From: VRUE01 sp035712345
GTDB taxonomy: Bacteria; Actinomycetota; Thermoleophilia; Solirubrobacterales; 70-9
Length of the DNA stretch: 64,000 nt
Direction of reading: 5' to 3'
NCBI GenBank assembly: GCA_035712345.1
Contig: DASTAY010000050.1
Coordinates: 1-64,000 of the forward strand
How positions within the stretch are numbered: position 1 is the stretch's first letter; each line of letters begins with the position of its first letter. The notes under the pieces were generated by a model. The model was given only the letters and a program-made list of their open reading frames with translations, searched no databases and was not told the origin of the DNA. Positions 6,976-16,216 of this stretch are shown piece after piece. A program made the position numbers and the translations under genes.

Positions 6976-8571
6976 CTACACGTCGGCCGTCGGGACGCCC
7001 GCCTCGGCGGGCTTCGGCGACTCTCCGGCCGGAGGTCCGTAATAGCCGCCGTAGCGCCCGTAGCCGTCGACGCGCTTCCGCTTGATGCCGTTGGCGACTA
7101 TCCCGAGCACCGGGGCGTCGAGTCGGTCGAGCTGTTCGCGCAGCCAGACGGCGCCGTCTCGGGTGCTCTTTCCCATCCGGGTCACCACGATCACCCCGTC
7201 GGCGGCGCGCAGCAGCGGGAAGGCGTCGGAGACGACGCCGAGGGGGGCAGTGTCGATCACCACCAGCTCGTAGCGCTCGGTGAGTTGCGAGAGCACGTCG
7301 CGCATCGTCTGGCTTTCGATCAGCTCGGCGGGATTGGGAGGGATCGCGCCGCAGACCATCACGTCGAGCCCCCGCTCGCCGTCGCTCGTCCCATTTGCAG
7401 GTGAGGGAAGAGGCTTGGTTTGAATTGCGGCGTCGAGCTTGACCTGATGGGTGAGCAGCTGCGCCAGGCCGGGGCCGGGGGCCAGGCCGTGCTGCCGGCC
7501 GAGGCTGGGGTTCCGCAGGTCCGTCTCGACGATGATCACCTTCGAGGAGGATGCCGCGACGCGGGCCAGGTTCCAGGCGACCGTGCTCTTCCCGTCCGAG
7601 ACGCCGTGGGAGGTGACCATGACCGAGCGCATGTCGCGGTCGACGTTGAAATAGCGGAGCGAGGCGCGCATCATCCGGAACGCTTCGTTCTCCCCGAAGG
7701 GAAGCTCGGTGGCCACGGGGCCCTCGTTCGAGGCGACGATCGCCTTGCTCTCCGGCACGGTGCCGAGCACCGGCAGCTCGAACGCCTTCCGGGCCTCTTC
7801 CGGATCCCGCAGGCGCCGGTTCAGGCGCTCGAACAGGAAGGCGAGCGCGGCCCCGAGCACCAGGCCGATGATCGCGCCGATGATCCCGTTCCTGACCGGC
7901 TTCGGGGACGAGGGCGAGGTCGGCAGCTCGGCAGGCTGAACCAGCTCGGCGTTGCCGGTCTGCAGCGAGGCGAGGATTCCGAGCCTCTCGGCGCCGCGGC
8001 TCAGAGCCTGGCCGCGAGCGCCGACCTCTTCTTCCGGCGTCAGCCTTTCCAGCTCCCGTTCGGCCAGCCGCTTCGCCTTCAGCAGCTTCGACCTGTCCGT
8101 TCCCGCTCTGAACGCGATGAACTGACGGGCGAAGACGTTGGCGACGCGCTTGGCGAGCGTCGGGTTCCCATTCGTCGCCGTCACCGACACCACGTCGGCT
8201 TCGCCCTCCCCGGAGACGCTGACCATGTCCGACACCTCTTCGGCGTCAAGCCCCCTCAGGTGGCGGGCGGCGCGCTGTCCGACCGCGTCGAGGCCGACCA
8301 GGGTTCGATTCGTCGCCGCTTCCCGGACGGGATCGGTGCTCGGCGGGGTCGCACTGGTGCCGAACAGATCTTCCGCGAAGCCTGGGTTCCGGAAGAGGAG
8401 CGTGGCGGAAGCGGAGTACTGCTTGTGCTGGATCAGCGACAACCCGAAAGCAGCGGCCGCCGTAACGAAGACGCACAGAAGGATCAGCGTCGCGCGGCGG
8501 CGGGCGATCGCGATGGCCTGTTCCAGGTCGAGCGGCGCCCGCGACGACCCTTGATCTTCCCGCCCATGCAT
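6976..8571 (-). CDS. Wzz-linked tyrosine autokinase (BY-kinase)
   Basis: The 531-residue polysaccharide co-polymerase and kinase controls chain length and export. Two transmembrane helices at about 29-45 and 228-248 flank a periplasm-facing Wzz domain with a coiled region at 155-185. The cytoplasmic kinase has Walker A GVSDGKST (323-330), a Walker A' segment ending ETDLR (349-353) and Walker B VVIDTAP (437-443). A tyrosine cluster (Y504, Y507, Y510, Y511) in the tail is the expected autophosphorylation site. The Walker A' Asp-x-Asp is replaced by Glu-x-Asp. ATG 8571 is preferred to TTG 8580. It heads the exopolysaccharide locus, facing away from it. Confidence 0.92.
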   Translation of the reverse strand: MHGREDQGSSRAPLDLEQAIAIARRRATLILLCVFVTAAAAFGLSLIQHKQYSASATLLFRNPGFAEDLFGTSATPPSTDPVREAATNRTLVGLDAVGQRAARHLRGLDAEEVSDMVSVSGEGEADVVSVTATNGNPTLAKRVANVFARQFIAFRAGTDRSKLLKAKRLAERELERLTPEEEVGARGQALSRGAERLGILASLQTGNAELVQPAELPTSPSSPKPVRNGIIGAIIGLVLGAALAFLFERLNRRLRDPEEARKAFELPVLGTVPESKAIVASNEGPVATELPFGENEAFRMMRASLRYFNVDRDMRSVMVTSHGVSDGKSTVAWNLARVAASSSKVIIVETDLRNPSLGRQHGLAPGPGLAQLLTHQVKLDAAIQTKPLPSPANGTSDGERGLDVMVCGAIPPNPAELIESQTMRDVLSQLTERYELVVIDTAPLGVVSDAFPLLRAADGVIVVTRMGKSTRDGAVWLREQLDRLDAPVLGIVANGIKRKRVDGYGRYGGYYGPPAGESPKPAEAGVPTADV

Positions 8572-8635
8572 GAGCCGCAAACTTAACCGACGGCAGAGAC
8601 GTACAAGCGATGGCCTCGTATGGGTATACGGGAAT

Positions 8636-8667
8636 GGCTAGCCCTCTCGCCGCCCGGGCGGCTAGCC
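8636..8667. promoter_or_regulatory. Duplicated GGCTAGCC palindrome around a GC hairpin
   Basis: The self-complementary octamer GGCTAGCC occurs at 8636-8643 and 8660-8667. Between them is a 14-base palindrome (GCCGCCCGGGCGGC, 8648-8661). The block ends 10 bases before the polymerase start at 8678, inside the divergent BY-kinase/polymerase intergenic region. It could be a two-site operator or a leader hairpin. Confidence 0.4.
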
Positions 8668-8677
8668 TGCGCGGCCG

Positions 8678-10036
8678 ATGCTCGCGATGTCTCCCATCCG
8701 GAGGCTGTCAGCTGCCCCGGTCGAGCTGCTGGCCGGCGCGGCCTGCGCGTTGGCGCTGGGCGCCGCCGTCGCCGCCGGCACGGGAACGGCGCTCGCGCTC
8801 GTGGGCCTCGTTGCCGCGCTCGTACTCTACGTGTCGCTCGCCAACCGGGTCGGCATCGTCCTCGCCCTTCTCCTGCCCGCCTCGCTCGCCGGCCTGCTGG
8901 TTCCGTACGCCGTATCCGTGGCAGTGCAGGCCGGTTTGGCGCTGGTGGTGATCGGCTCCACGGCTTGGGCGTTCGCGAAGCGCGAGCCGACCGCCTGGGG
9001 GGCGCTTGCGCTTCTCGCCGTGGTCGGGCTGTGGGTGCTGCTTGCCTTCCACCCGAACGTCCCCTCGCTTTCGGTCGGCCTGCTGGGTGTCAGGAAGACG
9101 ACCTTCTTCCTGCTGGGGTTGGCGCTGGGCCTGGTGTGGCCGGGGAGATCGGCTGAAGGCGGCGAGAGGGCGTTGATCAAGCTCCTCTTGCTCGTGGCTC
9201 TGGCGACGGTTGCCGTACATGCGTTCTTGCCGGATCTCGAATCCTCTTTCGAACGCGGCGCGAGCGTCTACACGGAAGAGTTCGCCGGCCACGCCAGGGT
9301 GTCGGGCTTCTTCTCCGGGCCGTTCCACGTCTCGCTCCTCGGCACCTTCCTCGTGCTTTGGGCCTGGCACGGGTACCTGTCGAAGGCGGAGTCGGGCCGG
9401 GTTCTTGCGGCATGCCTCGCCGCCGGCCTGCTGCTCGTGGATCTCTCAGGTGTGAGGACCGGGTACGCCACGATCGGCCTCGGGGTCGCCCTCACCCTGC
9501 TGCTGCGTCCGAGCACCCGTGCCTCGAAGCTGCGGGTCGTCGCCCTGACGGGCCTGCTCGCGATCGCGGTCGGCGTGCTCTTGTCGACCTCGCTCGTCCG
9601 CGACCCGGCGCTCTCTTCGCTCGGCCACCTGAGCGGAGACTCGAGAGTCGCGAGCAGGCTGGAGACGATCAGCGAATCGGAGCGGATGATCGGCGAATCG
9701 CCCTTGATCGGCTGGGGTGCGGGGTCAGCCGGGTCGACGCTTGGCGCCGATTTCTTCCTCGGCCGGCACGTCACCTCTCATGACATGGCGCTCGGCTTCC
9801 TCGTCGAGGGCGGTTTCCTCGGCCTGGCGCTGGTGGGTGTCGCCCTCTTCGTCGCGCTGTGGGGATCGAGGGGCCTTCTGTCGCTCAGGCACCCCGCCGC
9901 CGCGGCCGCCCTTTCCCTGATCGGATTCGCCATCGCGGGCGACGTGAGCGAGGCGCTGCCGGTGAGCTTCTTCCTCATGGCCTTTATCGGGCTACGCGCG
10001 CGGAGCCTCCGGCTTGTCGGGCCGGCCGGGACATGA
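8678..10036 (+). CDS. O-antigen ligase-like polysaccharide polymerase
   Basis: This 452-residue integral membrane protein has 10-12 hydrophobic helices and the large extracytoplasmic loop typical of Wzy/WaaL proteins. In the loop, the stretch after SESERMIGESPLIGWGAGS matches the Wzy_C pattern, followed by a conserved His-containing HVTSHDM. The predicted role is joining repeat units on the outer face of the membrane. ATG 8678 and ATG 8687 are both possible, neither with a strong ribosome site. Its stop overlaps the next start (ATGA), so it is co-translated with the glycosyltransferases. Confidence 0.85.
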   Translation: MLAMSPIRRLSAAPVELLAGAACALALGAAVAAGTGTALALVGLVAALVLYVSLANRVGIVLALLLPASLAGLLVPYAVSVAVQAGLALVVIGSTAWAFAKREPTAWGALALLAVVGLWVLLAFHPNVPSLSVGLLGVRKTTFFLLGLALGLVWPGRSAEGGERALIKLLLLVALATVAVHAFLPDLESSFERGASVYTEEFAGHARVSGFFSGPFHVSLLGTFLVLWAWHGYLSKAESGRVLAACLAAGLLLVDLSGVRTGYATIGLGVALTLLLRPSTRASKLRVVALTGLLAIAVGVLLSTSLVRDPALSSLGHLSGDSRVASRLETISESERMIGESPLIGWGAGSAGSTLGADFFLGRHVTSHDMALGFLVEGGFLGLALVGVALFVALWGSRGLLSLRHPAAAAALSLIGFAIAGDVSEALPVSFFLMAFIGLRARSLRLVGPAGT

Positions 10037-11121
10037 GCGAATCCGCGAGCCTGCTCGCCATCCCCATGCACGGGGAGGCGAAGCTGAGACGCGAGGGCCT
10101 GCGGACCCGCGACGGCCACCTCCTCGACTGGATCTCGAAATTGAGGCCCGAGCTGACGATCCGTCTCCACAGCCGCGCCGAGCCATGGCCCCGAGTGAGC
10201 TTGGCGCGCTGGAGGGGCCAGGAGCTTCCCGCCAGCTGGCGGTGCCGCTCGCCGCAGCCCCTGACCCTCCCGCCGGTGCGGATGCGGCGACGCTGGTGGG
10301 TGCGGGCGACGAGGCACGCGCCGCCATGGCCGCGCAACGTCGATGGCGCGATCGTCTGGAACCCCGTCGAACGACGCCCCGACGGGGCGCACGGGCCGAT
10401 CCTCTTCGACCTCCTCGACGACTGGTTGATTCACCCGATGTTCGAGGTGATCCGGGACGAGGCGCGGAAGGGTTACGCGGAATGGCTCCAGCGGGCGGCG
10501 GTGGTGACGGCGAACAGCGAGGGGACGCTGGAGCTTGCGCACCGCTTTGGCCGAAGCGATGCGATTCTCATTCCGAACGGCTGCGACCCCGAGCGCTTTT
10601 CGACCGACCATCTGCCGCAGGCGCTGTTCACCGTCGGGTACGGCGGGAAGATCAGCGAGCGGCTCGACGCCGACCTGGTCAGGGAGTGCGCGCGGGCGCT
10701 TCCTGGAGTGCGCTTCGAGTTCGCCGGCCCGATCCTGACCCGGAGCGTCGGCGCCGAACTGAGGCGCGAGCCGAACGTCCATCTCCTTGGAGACGTCCCC
10801 TATCCCCGCTATCCGAGCGCGCTGACTCGCTGGGACCTGGCGTGGGCGCCTCATCGGATCGGTCCGGGTGAGGTAGGCGGAGACGCGATCAAGATCTATG
10901 AGTATCGAGCCGCCGGACTGCCGACCGTGGCGACGAAGATCATCGGCTGGCGGCGCATGCCCGACGGGGTTCGCGTCCTCGACCGGAGCGAGGTCCCTGC
11001 CGCGATCGCCGAGCTCAGCAACGGCGGTGCCGGTTCGCTCGGGCGGGACGCGCCGGCGCTCTCCGCCGAACACACCTGGCGCACCAAGGCCGAAAGAATC
11101 CTGAACTTGCTGGGGCTGTGA
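10033..11121 (+). CDS. Glycosyltransferase (GT4-like)
   Basis: This 362-residue cytosolic glycosyltransferase has a two-domain GT-B layout. The N-terminal half carries a FDLLDDWL segment and an ANSEG motif before PNGCDPERF (about 178-186), the usual GT4 'then found name, then sugar-nucleotide domain' hinge. The C-terminal half contains the EVGGDAIKIYEYRAAGLP stretch, with the Glu-containing donor-binding loop of GT4 enzymes. ATG 10033 overlaps the polymerase stop, and the stop overlaps the next GTG. Donor and acceptor sugars cannot be deduced. Confidence 0.85.
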   Translation: MSESASLLAIPMHGEAKLRREGLRTRDGHLLDWISKLRPELTIRLHSRAEPWPRVSLARWRGQELPASWRCRSPQPLTLPPVRMRRRWWVRATRHAPPWPRNVDGAIVWNPVERRPDGAHGPILFDLLDDWLIHPMFEVIRDEARKGYAEWLQRAAVVTANSEGTLELAHRFGRSDAILIPNGCDPERFSTDHLPQALFTVGYGGKISERLDADLVRECARALPGVRFEFAGPILTRSVGAELRREPNVHLLGDVPYPRYPSALTRWDLAWAPHRIGPGEVGGDAIKIYEYRAAGLPTVATKIIGWRRMPDGVRVLDRSEVPAAIAELSNGGAGSLGRDAPALSAEHTWRTKAERILNLLGL

Positions 11122-12239
11122 ACCCGAGGGAGGTGTCGATCCTCGTCGTCGCGCCGACGACGTCCTCGAACGCGCTTGGCAGAGCCCTCTCTGTCGCGGA
11201 CCTCGCGGGACGCCTGGGCGGAGAGACGCGCGTCTACGGCCCCGGCGACGGGCGGCTTTGGAGGGGGGCCGGCCAGCACGACATGGAGGTTCGTAGGTTC
11301 TCGAGCACGCGGGCGGTGCTCGCCGACGCGGCTTCTCTCGCGCCGCCCCTGGTCGTCTGGGTCGTCAAGCCCCTGCGCCCCTCTTGGCGGGTCGGCGAGC
11401 TGCTGGCGAGGAAGCGTCCGGTGGTCACCGTGCTGGACCTCGACGATCACGACGAGGCGCTGTCGAGGGAGTTTCGGCAGCGATCGTTGGCCAATCGGCT
11501 TCGCCTGCATCCGCTGCGGATGCTGCACCCGAGTCGGGTACGGCAAACCCGGTCGGCGGCCGTCCGGGCCGCGGACGCCTTCACCTGCTCCTCGGACGCG
11601 CTTGCGCGGGAGCTGTGCCTGCCGGCCTCCAGGCCCCGCCTGCGCGTCCCTCATCCACGACCCGCCGGGGGCGGCGCGCCCCATGTCGAAGCTCCGGATC
11701 GGCGCATCCACGCCGGCTGCCTGGGAACCCTGCGGGAGCACAAGGGCCTGGCCGTGCTGGGCAGGCTGCTCGAGCGGGACAGCTCGCTCGTGTTGCATGC
11801 GTTCGATCCCGCGCCGTCGGAGTTGCTCCGTTACGGCGATCAAGTGGTCGCGCACGCCCCGGCGACCCCGCTGTCGCGGATATACGCCCAGCTCGACGTC
11901 GCCCTGCTCCCACAGGGCGACGGTCTCGGAGCCCGGCTTCAGGTTCCGGCGAAGCTTCTCGACTCGCTTCGCTTCGGCGTGCCCGCCCTGGCCAGCCCGA
12001 CCCCTGCGATCGACGAGATCGCCGGCGACGCCTACTGCGCCGTGCCGGAGTGGGGAGACTTGGACGTCGTTCTCGATCGGATCAGGTCGTGCGCCGGCGA
12101 ACGGGAGAGGCTCGGCGCAAAGGGTCGGGCACGGTTCCTGCGGGACCTCTCGATCGAGGCTCAGATCCAACCGTTCGAGGCGTTCATCGCCGAGACGACC
12201 CGTCTCGCCTTGAGCGGCCCAGGCGTTCCAGCACCGTGA
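11118..12239 (+). CDS. Glycosyltransferase (GT4-like)
   Basis: This 373-residue protein has the GT-B fold pattern, with GCLGTLREHKGL near residue 200 opening the nucleotide-sugar domain and VPAKLLDSLRFGVPALAS near 277 as the donor loop. The N-terminal domain has the VLDLDDHDEAL acidic stretch seen in related enzymes. GTG 11118 is overlapped by the previous stop (GTGA), so coupling is likely. The final 18 codons overlap the end of the opposing rhamnosyltransferase-like gene by 56 bases. Substrates are unknown. Confidence 0.83.
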   Translation: MNPREVSILVVAPTTSSNALGRALSVADLAGRLGGETRVYGPGDGRLWRGAGQHDMEVRRFSSTRAVLADAASLAPPLVVWVVKPLRPSWRVGELLARKRPVVTVLDLDDHDEALSREFRQRSLANRLRLHPLRMLHPSRVRQTRSAAVRAADAFTCSSDALARELCLPASRPRLRVPHPRPAGGGAPHVEAPDRRIHAGCLGTLREHKGLAVLGRLLERDSSLVLHAFDPAPSELLRYGDQVVAHAPATPLSRIYAQLDVALLPQGDGLGARLQVPAKLLDSLRFGVPALASPTPAIDEIAGDAYCAVPEWGDLDVVLDRIRSCAGERERLGAKGRARFLRDLSIEAQIQPFEAFIAETTRLALSGPGVPAP

Positions 12240-13311
12240 GGTAGCCGCGACACACGTCCTCCCACGCGTAGCGCTCCTCCACCTCGCGACGCCCGGATCC
12301 AGCCAGCTCTGCCCGCAGCTCCTCGGAACGCAGCACCTCCGCGATCCTCCCGGCCAAGGCCTCCGGGCTGAGGTCGTACAGATGGCGCCGGTCGCGGAGG
12401 ACCTCGGCGTTGAACGGAGTGTCCAGGGCAAGAGTGGGGGCGCCGGCGCCGAGGGCTTGCAGCAGAGATGGATTCGTGCCCCCGACCGAGTGCCCGTGCA
12501 CGTACACCGAGCAGTTGCCCCAGAGCTGGTCGAGCAGCTCCTGGTCATCGACGTGGCCCAGCCAGAGGACGCGTCCACGCGCCTGCAACTCGCGGAGGCG
12601 GGCTTCCACCGCCGGTTCTCCCACCCCGCTCCCGACTATGACCGCAACCGGCCGCTCGCCATCCATCAGGTCGAGCGCGTCAAGGGTCAGATCGACGTTG
12701 TTCTCGGGTACGAGTCGCGCGACGGAGAGGAGAAACGGTCGATCGGCGAGGCCGAGTCTCTGCAGCTCATGGTCATCGACCTTCGGCAGGACCGGCGCCC
12801 CGTAGGGAATGAAGGTCGAAGCCCTGCCGAACTTGGCTCGCCAGATGTCGCCCATGGCGGTGGAGTCCGCGATCACCTCGGTGGCATGGGTTGCGGTGAG
12901 CCTTGCCGCGGCGAGGAACGCGGCTTTGGCGACACGGTTCCACTTGCCCCGCTGCCACTCCAGCCCATCCGTGTTCACCGCGGTCGGGACTCCCGCGACT
13001 CGCAGGAGCGGCAGCCAGAAGCCGTTGGCGATGTTCAGCACCAGAACGGCATCGAAGCCTCGGAAGAGAGCGTCCAGGGTGCTGGAGAGTCCAAACGACA
13101 GAGTCGAGAGCGACTTCGTATCGAGGCCAGGAGTGGCGATGCACCTCGCCCCTTCCTGCATCCATGCCGCCCGGCCTCGGTTCCGTCTCCGTCCATAAAC
13201 GGTGACGTCATGTCCCGCGCCAACGAGATAAGGGGCGAGGTGACGGACGAGGGTCTCGTAGCCGGAGTAGGTGCTGTCGAGCCCGCGGCTGCCGAGGATC
13301 GCGAACTTCAT
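12184..13311 (-). CDS. Rhamnosyltransferase-like glycosyltransferase (DUF1972)
   Basis: The 375-residue GT-B enzyme begins with the DUF1972 signature (ILGSRGLDSTYSGYETLVRH) found in bacterial beta-1,4-rhamnosyltransferases of the WchF/WsaF kind. The GT1/GT4 C-terminal domain contains SVARLVPENNVDL near 204-217 and HSVGGTNPSLLQALGAGAP near 292-310. ATG 13311 has GGCGGGGG directly upstream. A rhamnose donor is inferred from the N-terminal domain only. It is followed on the same strand, 11 bases upstream of its start, by the flippase gene, so the two form an operon. Confidence 0.85.
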   Translation of the reverse strand: MKFAILGSRGLDSTYSGYETLVRHLAPYLVGAGHDVTVYGRRRNRGRAAWMQEGARCIATPGLDTKSLSTLSFGLSSTLDALFRGFDAVLVLNIANGFWLPLLRVAGVPTAVNTDGLEWQRGKWNRVAKAAFLAAARLTATHATEVIADSTAMGDIWRAKFGRASTFIPYGAPVLPKVDDHELQRLGLADRPFLLSVARLVPENNVDLTLDALDLMDGERPVAVIVGSGVGEPAVEARLRELQARGRVLWLGHVDDQELLDQLWGNCSVYVHGHSVGGTNPSLLQALGAGAPTLALDTPFNAEVLRDRRHLYDLSPEALAGRIAEVLRSEELRAELAGSGRREVEERYAWEDVCRGYLTVLERLGRSRRDGSSRR

Positions 13312-13322
13312 CCCCCCGCCGG

Positions 13323-14582
13323 TCAGAGCTGAGCCTCCAGGAGCTCGTCGGCCATCTCCCTGCTTCCGGAGGCCGCAGCAGCTTCCGCTTTCGCCGGCGG
13401 CGCCTCTTCGCGGCGGAGCAAGAGCGAGATGCCGATCAGCCATATGAGATAGCCGAGGAGGGTGAGCGCGGCGGCGGCGCCGGTGCCAAACCGAGGGGCG
13501 AGGGCCAGGTTGCCCCCGATGTTCACGGCCGCCGCCAGGACCGCGACCTTTGCGGCTTCGGATGCTCGTCCGGCGCTGATCAGCTTCACGAAGCCCGGAA
13601 CAGCGGCGAGCATCGCCACCATGCCGGCGCTCAGCGCGACGCTCATCGCCCACGGCGGGTGGTACCTGCCTCCTGAGGCGGCAGCGACGATCGTCGGCGC
13701 GACCGCGGCGCAAGCCGCGCCCAGGAGGAGCAGCCAGAGGGCTCTGCCGCGCGAGCCGGACCCCTCGCTGCCGGAGGCCTGCCCCCGTGCGGCGAACGCC
13801 TCGGGCAACCTCAGCTGCACATCGGCGTTCGCGATGCCCCGGAAGACCCTGTCGAGGAGGCCGTAGAGCGCGGCATAGGTGGCGAGGGCCACGAGCGCGA
13901 AGTGGGCCAGTATCAACCTGTCGGCGGAGGCAAGGAGCCATAGCGCGAGGTTCGCAATCCCCACCCCCGAGACCGCCCCGCCCTCCCCCTGCCCGCCTGC
14001 GGTGGTGATGCTGATCCCACCTCGAGCCGCAACGTAGATGACCGGCACCAGGGTTCCCAGCAGGCTCGCAGCCAACGCACCCGACAGCCGCTCATCTTCC
14101 GGGAGCAGCAGCATGAGCGCGAGGGTGCTCCCCGCCCACAGCACGGTGCGAGCACATGCGAGGCCGAAGAAGAGCCAGTAGCGGCGCTGCCCGAGGACGT
14201 ATGAATATCCGACCTCGGCGAAGATGAACCCCGCCATCCCAGCCGCGGCCCAAGCGGCCGCCGAACCGTTTGACCCGATGCCGGCCGCAGTGGCGCCGGC
14301 CGCCACGACGCAGAGGACGACGGGGAGGAGGTCCCGCCGGAGAACCAGCTCGGCCCGGTCCGCTTCGCCGGTGCTGACCGCCTCGATCACCCGGGTGCCG
14401 ATCGTGGTGGCCACCAGCGCGTTGCCGAAGGCGTAGGTCGCGAAGATGGCGGCGTAGGTTCCGTACGACGCGCTGCTCATGCTCCTCGTCAGCATCGAGA
14501 TCAGTGCCAGAGCGCCGATCGCAGTCACTCCCTGGGCAAGCAGGGTCGGTCGATCCGCAACTCTTGCGATCCCTCGTCTCAT
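13323..14582 (-). CDS. Wzx-like polysaccharide flippase
   Basis: This membrane protein of about 419 residues, rich in Ala/Gly/Leu, has 12-14 predicted helices in the MOP/MATE-like arrangement of lipid-linked oligosaccharide flippases. It would move undecaprenyl-linked repeat units across the membrane for the adjacent polymerases. Helices include the stretches after TAIGALALIS and TLLGYLIWLIG near the C-terminus. ATG 14582 has GGTGGG upstream. GTG 14618 would add 12 basic residues. Sequence motifs are weak in this family, so the call rests on topology and context. Confidence 0.78.
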   Translation of the reverse strand: MRRGIARVADRPTLLAQGVTAIGALALISMLTRSMSSASYGTYAAIFATYAFGNALVATTIGTRVIEAVSTGEADRAELVLRRDLLPVVLCVVAAGATAAGIGSNGSAAAWAAAGMAGFIFAEVGYSYVLGQRRYWLFFGLACARTVLWAGSTLALMLLLPEDERLSGALAASLLGTLVPVIYVAARGGISITTAGGQGEGGAVSGVGIANLALWLLASADRLILAHFALVALATYAALYGLLDRVFRGIANADVQLRLPEAFAARGQASGSEGSGSRGRALWLLLLGAACAAVAPTIVAAASGGRYHPPWAMSVALSAGMVAMLAAVPGFVKLISAGRASEAAKVAVLAAAVNIGGNLALAPRFGTGAAAALTLLGYLIWLIGISLLLRREEAPPAKAEAAAASGSREMADELLEAQL

Positions 14583-14708
14583 ATCGGTCCCACCACGCCG
14601 CGGCCTCCGGTCGTCCACCGTGCCCGCCGCTCGGCACGTTATCTACGCCGGAGGAGGACGGAGCGGTTGTCTGCCGACGAGCGCCGCTGACGTCGATACG
14701 CTGGCTCG

Positions 14709-16184
14709 GTGGACGGGGGGCGGATAAAGGCGGTCCTGGCCGCTGCGGCCGTCCTCACCCTGACCATGCAATTCGCGGGGTCGGCGGCTGGCGCAGATGC
14801 TTCCGCGGGAGGGCGCCTGCCCCCGCTGGTGACGGGCGTCTCGTACGTGCGCGACGACGATCCCGTCAATTTCTCTCACGTGAAAACCGCCGGCGCACTG
14901 CTGGTCCACCGCTGGATCAACTGGGCACAGGTCGCCCCCGCCAGCCAACCCTCGCAGTGGGATCCAACCGATCCGGCCGATCCCCACTACGACTGGCATG
15001 TGATCGACAGCTGGGTGGCCGGAGCCGTGCGGGCGGGGCTGGTCCCGATGCTCCAGGTTTTCGGGGCGCCGGCCTGGGCGCAGGGGTGCCTACCCCCCGG
15101 CCCCCTCGAGGAAGCCCCGTGCTCGGTCGACCCGAGCGCGCTCGCGGCGTTCGCCCAGGCGGCCGCACGCCGCTATAGCGGGACCTTCGGAGGCCTGCCC
15201 CGCGTCCGCTTCTGGCAGGCCGAGAACGAGCCCAACATGGGCCTCTTCTTCCAGCCGCAGTTCAAAGGGCGAAGACTCGTCTCACCTGGCGAATACCGGC
15301 GCCTCCTCAACGCGTTCTCGACCGCCGTGAAGGCCGTCGACCCGACGGATTTCGTAGTGGCGGCCGGCCTCGCTCCGGTCGGCGGTCGCGCCGCCGCGGT
15401 CGCGCCGCTGCGGTTCGCCCGCCAGCTGCTCTGCATGGCGGGCCGGCGCGATCCGCATCCAACGCAGGGAAGCTGCGAAGGGGGGCTGCGCTTCGACGCC
15501 TTCGACATCCATCCGTACACGACCGGCGGCCCGAGGCACAAGGGACCGGGAGACGACGTGGAGCTCGGGGATCTCGATGAGCTGCAGGAACTGCTGCACG
15601 CAGCCGACCAGGCGGGGCGAATCCATGGGCTCGAGCCCCAGACGCCGCTCTGGATTACGGAGTTCTCGTGGGATTCGAAGCCGCCGGACCCTGGCGGCTT
15701 GCCGCTTCGGATCGGCGGTCGGTGGGTGGCCGAGGCTCTCTACATGGCTTGGAAGGCGGGGGTCACCCGGTTCTTCTGGTTCACGATCAGAGACGACGTG
15801 TCGACCCCGGCGCAGCCCTTCAGCGCCACCTATCAGTCGGGCCTCTACTTCCGGGGCGCCGAACCGGCCGACGACCGGCCGAAGCGGGTGATGTACGCGT
15901 TCAGGTTCCCCTTCGTCGCCTACTCCAGGGGCAGCGGCTTCTTCTTCTGGGGGCGGACGCCGACCAGCGACGGCGGGTCGGTCGCGATCGAAACGAAGCA
16001 GCGGGAAGGGTGGCAGCGCAGCTTCGTCGCTCATGCCGATCGGCACGGGATCTTCACCGGGGTCGTTCACGGCCTGTATGGCCAGCGGGAAAAGGGCGCG
16101 GTCAGGGCGCGGTACCGAGGCGAAGCCTCCCTTGCCTTCTCGCTGAAGAGAGTCCGCGAATTCCACCAGCCGCCCTTTGGCTAG
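14709..16184 (+). CDS. Exported clan-A glycoside hydrolase (GH39-like)
   Basis: The 491-residue protein has a signal peptide (hydrophobic 8-24, then AAGADA). It forms a TIM-barrel hydrolase with the clan GH-A pair: acid/base Glu174 in ENEPN and candidate nucleophile Glu318 in WITEFSW. An Arg-containing VHRWINW near 66-72 and the FDIHPY at 264-270 also fit GH39/GH5-type enzymes. Embedded in an exopolysaccharide locus, it probably trims or remodels the polymer outside the membrane. GTG 14709 is the only reasonable start. No cell-wall anchor is visible. Confidence 0.8.
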   Translation: MDGGRIKAVLAAAAVLTLTMQFAGSAAGADASAGGRLPPLVTGVSYVRDDDPVNFSHVKTAGALLVHRWINWAQVAPASQPSQWDPTDPADPHYDWHVIDSWVAGAVRAGLVPMLQVFGAPAWAQGCLPPGPLEEAPCSVDPSALAAFAQAAARRYSGTFGGLPRVRFWQAENEPNMGLFFQPQFKGRRLVSPGEYRRLLNAFSTAVKAVDPTDFVVAAGLAPVGGRAAAVAPLRFARQLLCMAGRRDPHPTQGSCEGGLRFDAFDIHPYTTGGPRHKGPGDDVELGDLDELQELLHAADQAGRIHGLEPQTPLWITEFSWDSKPPDPGGLPLRIGGRWVAEALYMAWKAGVTRFFWFTIRDDVSTPAQPFSATYQSGLYFRGAEPADDRPKRVMYAFRFPFVAYSRGSGFFFWGRTPTSDGGSVAIETKQREGWQRSFVAHADRHGIFTGVVHGLYGQREKGAVRARYRGEASLAFSLKRVREFHQPPFG

Positions 16185-16216
16185 CCCGTCCCCTCCAGCT
16201 CCACGCCGATTCCACG

